From Ascaphus truei (lineage: Eukaryota > Chordata > Amphibia > Anura > Ascaphidae), in NCBI GenBank assembly GCA_036426205.1, contig CM071586.1, positions 10,385,383 to 10,449,382 on the forward strand: DNA of 64,000 nucleotides, in the 5' to 3' direction. The notes under the pieces were generated by a model. The model saw nothing but the letters and a program-made list of their open reading frames with translations. It did not search any database and was not told the DNA's origin. A program made the position numbers and the translations under genes. This document shows positions 60,893-64,000 of this stretch, one piece after another (the stretch's first letter is position 1; every line of letters begins with the position of its first letter).

Positions 60893-61309
60893 TTATAGAC
60901 CAGGAAGCAGGAGCACAGAAAACACAGGAGTCCCTGCTTTCCAAGTCAGGTTATTCTAGCACCCACAGAATATTTATACAGGACAGAAGAAACGGGGGAT
61001 GGATTACAGATCTGTACATTTTAAGGACAAGAAAGCTTAAAAACCTCAGTTCAGTTTCTCTTAGAAACTCTAAATTTCGTTTCTGTTAAAGAAAACTAGA
61101 GCAAAACAGATCATATAAGAAGTATAAAAGGTAATATTATTTACCCTTTCACTACGTTATAATGACTGTGTAAGTATATTCTGCTTCTGTATCACTAATA
61201 ACTGGGGCCGAGCCTCGAGACGTCCTCACTCTGCTCTCCCTGCGCATTTCGTAATACAAACCATGCTCATGGTGTCTGATTTTGGCTGGGCATTCGGTTA
61301 TGATGTCGG
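60893..61309. other. Non-coding, unassigned
   Basis: No domain or repeat recognised. Confidence 0.5.
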
Positions 61310-61540
61310 GACAGGGACCGTTTGGGGGTTAATTTAAGGGGTTTTAGTGCTTGGGGTAGGGGGTTTATTTAAGGGGTAAAGCGGGGTTGTTAGTGGGCTA
61401 ATTAAAGGGGTTTTTATGTGGTTAGGGTAGGGGGTAATTTAAGGCATTTAGGGTAAGGACTAGGGTAGGGTTTGGTGTAAGGGATTAGGGTAAAGGGTCA
61501 GGGTCTGGGTTTTTTAGGGTTAGGGCTTTGGGGTATGGGA
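61310..61540 (+). repeat. Degenerate TTAGGG-like G/T-rich tract
   Basis: Many interspersed TTAGGG, TAGGG and GGGGTTT words without a strict period. It resembles a decayed interstitial telomeric tract or another G-rich minisatellite. Confidence 0.5.
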
Positions 61541-61898
61541 TGAGACACTTACCTTAGCGGGAAAGGGCCGGCGGCAGGTTACGGCAGCGGGGGTGAGTCA
61601 CGGCAAATTGCCGGCCGTCATTTGCTCAAGACGAAATGGCCGGGACCAATTGTCCCATGCTGTGGTTGGCGGTGTGATCCAAGATCAGATCCTCACACCT
61701 GCTACCACCCAAGGCTACGGCGGTTGCCCAGGGGGTGAGTGTGTGCCCGTGTGCCAACAAAACATGTTTCTGTATACGATGGAGAGCACCAACGGAGAAT
61801 AGGTGAAAACGTTATTGAAGAACCAGACGAAAAAAAGAACAACAAAAGTCCAATAGTGTGTCATTGTAAAACATAAATGGCAGTCATATACGGGCTCA
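61541..61898. other. Non-coding, unassigned
   Basis: GC-rich then AT-rich. The 69-codon frame at 61593 has no recognised domain. Confidence 0.4.
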
Positions 61899-62455
61899 GT
61901 CTACACTGTGGGGACACGCTACCCAACCAGGGAGGCTGGGAGGGCAGTGACACTGTGGGACTCACTGCCCAGGGGGCTGAGAGGGCAGATACAGTGTGGG
62001 ACTCATACCCAGGGAGGTGGGAGGGCAGTTACAGTAGTGTGGGACTCACTGCCCAGGGAGGTTGGAGGGCAGTTACACTCTGGGACTCACTACCCAGGGG
62101 AGGATGGGAGGTCAGTTAGTACAGTGTGGGATGCACTACCCAGGGAGGCGGGAAGGGCAGAGTTACAGTGTGGGGACTCCACTACCCAGGAGGATCGGAA
62201 AGGGCGAGTTACAGTGGGAAGATGCACTACACCAGGGAGGCTGGTAAGGGCCAGTTACAGTGTGGATCACTACCCAGAGAGGCTGTGTGGAGGGCAGTTT
62301 ACCACTCTGGGACTCACTACCGGGAGGTGGGAGGGAGTTACGTGTGGACTCACTACCCGGGAGTCTGGGAGGGCAAGTTACAGTGGGGAGCTCATACCCC
62401 AGGGAGATGGGAGGGCCGTTACAGTGTGGGACCACTACCAGGGATTTAATCGATT
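61899..62455 (+). repeat. Minisatellite, unit about 42 bp
   Basis: About thirteen copies of 'gtgtgggactcactacccag', 'ggaggctgggagggcagtta' and ca, with indels. Confidence 0.93.
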
Positions 62456-63390
62456 GCCAATAGGTCATGTGGAGTCAGGAAGCGAATTTAGTTTTCCCCT
62501 TATGAGATATCATTGGAGTACGTAAGTTAGATATAGGGATAAAGTATCTGCGTGTCAAAATTTAGCAAGGCTTGCCTAGATGGACCATTACGTTCTTTTT
62601 ACCAACCTCATCTATAATGTAACTATAACTTAGTAATGAAACTACTATGTGACTATGTAAACAAAATTATTTTTCTAACTACATTCTACAACTACTATGT
62701 AAACTACGCAAATGTTACTATGTAACTACTGTGTAACTATGTAATTGTAACTACTTGTAAACTATGCTTAGAAACAGGTGCTGTTTTAACTATAATCTCC
62801 AGTGGTCTCTCTGACATCACATCAGACATACTGCATCATTGGTTCTCTTTTTATCCGTGAGATGTGCGCGTTCATCCGCTTGGCGTTCGCACCAACGATT
62901 TCGGAACGTATTTGGACTTTGCTTTTACCCGGAGCGGAGAGGGAATTATTTATAAAGCTCCGCTGAGTATAGTGTCTGTCTGCATTCTGTTATCGCCTAT
63001 CACTTTATCGTTGTGTGAACATGTGTATTTTCCATTTTTAGCACTGTATTTTCATTTTAATTATTATTTAGTGCCACTAACACTTGGAGAGGAGCGCCAC
63101 GAATAATCTTATCATTTGTAGGGCATATGATGTCCCTATAAAAGAAGGAATATGATTTATTTTCCTAAATGAACCGGCCCCTGATCAGATGTCAACGAAA
63201 CAGATGGAGGGTTACAGCAGCTACAGAAATGGGTTACAGGAAGTGCTGCATGTAACACAAGCGCCGTGGTATCGGTTCAATGAGATATTTACAAGGGGGA
63301 TCCCCCAGTTAGTGGAGTGGCACTCACCCTCACGGATTCATGTGAAAAATACACAATAAACGTATCAGATAAAAGTATATAATGTCACGG
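62456..63390. other. Non-coding with ACTATGTAA-type repeats
   Basis: 62620-62770 holds irregular 'aactactatgtaact' repeats. The remainder is unassigned; I see no gene. Confidence 0.55.
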
Positions 63391-63545
63391 AGAGAGGAGA
63401 AGGAGGAGGAGAGAGGAGAGAGAGGAGAGAGGAGAGAGGAGAGAGGAGAGAGGAGGAGAGGAGAGAGGAGAGAGGAGAGAGGAGAGAGGAGAGAGGAGAG
63501 AGGAGAGAGTAGGAGAGAGAGAGGAGAGGAGAGAGAGACGCTGCA
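63391..63545 (+). repeat. (GAGAGGA)n purine tract
   Basis: Nearly pure purine strand of about 150 bp, GAGAGGAGA repeats. Confidence 0.95.
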
Positions 63546-64000
63546 GTTGGTCCGGTATCTGGGCCATGAATGTATGAAGGAAAGGGAACGGGAAGGATGA
63601 GCTATTTAGGAGAGCAAAAATGGGAGACGAGAGGAAGATATAATATGGTAACGGCAATGGAAACAGTAATAAGGAAAAGATGGAGGGGTATATGGATAGC
63701 CATTAATGTCTCCATACAGCCGATGAAGCAGGAAAGTGAGGCGTGACAGCCGGAGGGAAACGCAACAGAGAAGGAGAGGGAAGAAAAGAAAGGCGAGGGA
63801 AAGGAGAGAGAAAAGCCAACCGAAAAGCGATGAAAGAACTTCTAGATTCCGTCCCCGAACTCCATCCCGGGATAGTTACAAAAGTTCACGACCCCCCGGC
63901 CCCCCTACAAGCCACCTTCCATCCACCAGATAGGAAAGGTCACGCCAACACTGGCTAATTCCTTAACAACATCTACCTAGGTACAGGCCTCCCACATTAA
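63546..64000. other. Non-coding, purine-rich, unassigned
   Basis: No supported gene before the window ends. Confidence 0.5.

Overview
This is a vertebrate nuclear window, most likely from an anuran amphibian with a large, repeat-rich genome. The pointers are near-identical intronless RING/B-box/PRY-SPRY (TRIM25-like) genes, Neptune-type Penelope-like elements (PLEs) with GIY-YIG endonucleases, a BEL/Pao gag, L1 and L2 retroposon remnants, Helitrons and Harbinger-type MITEs, and very many minisatellites. The species cannot be named from sequence alone. There is one assembly gap (53279-54000). No tRNA, rRNA or CRISPR was seen.

Layout. 1-6900: LTR-like repeat family (called R1 here), an uninterrupted (CAG)20, and GC-rich minisatellites. 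6900-16170: mostly non-coding, with a MIR/L2-type SINE and an L2-type LINE tail split by a MITE. 16511-17657: complete non-autonomous Helitron. 18.2-22.8 kb: two tandem TRIM genes, one intact (18546-20129) and one whose start is replaced by a perfect 48-bp foldback. 22.8-31.1 kb: a PLE nest containing an element between two long direct repeats, with ORF1, a decayed reverse transcriptase and GIY-YIG ORF, and hammerhead-ribozyme motifs. 31.2-34.3 kb: BEL/Pao gag pseudogene on the minus strand. 34.8-37.3 kb: second PLE family. 37.3-43.1 kb: R1 repeats, minisatellites, a CCCH zinc-finger gag-like ORF and a 0.53-kb direct repeat. 43.4-45.9 kb: third TRIM copy, inverted, with a RING cysteine changed to stop. 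46-52.9 kb: Harbinger MITE, an L1 reverse transcriptase fragment carrying a hairpin-packed insertion between 0.89-kb direct repeats, inverted R1 copies and a Helitron 5' end. 54-64 kb: almost entirely minisatellite arrays, plus the 3' flank of a fourth TRIM copy and a Helitron 3' end.

Only the first TRIM gene looks like an intact host gene, with PLE ORF1 the only intact transposon ORF of size. The most interesting signals are the hammerhead-type motifs (one with a fully canonical core) spread over the PLE remnants, the inverted and tandem TRIM duplications with distinct disabling lesions, and the roughly 360-bp chain of hairpins inserted into the L1 fragment.
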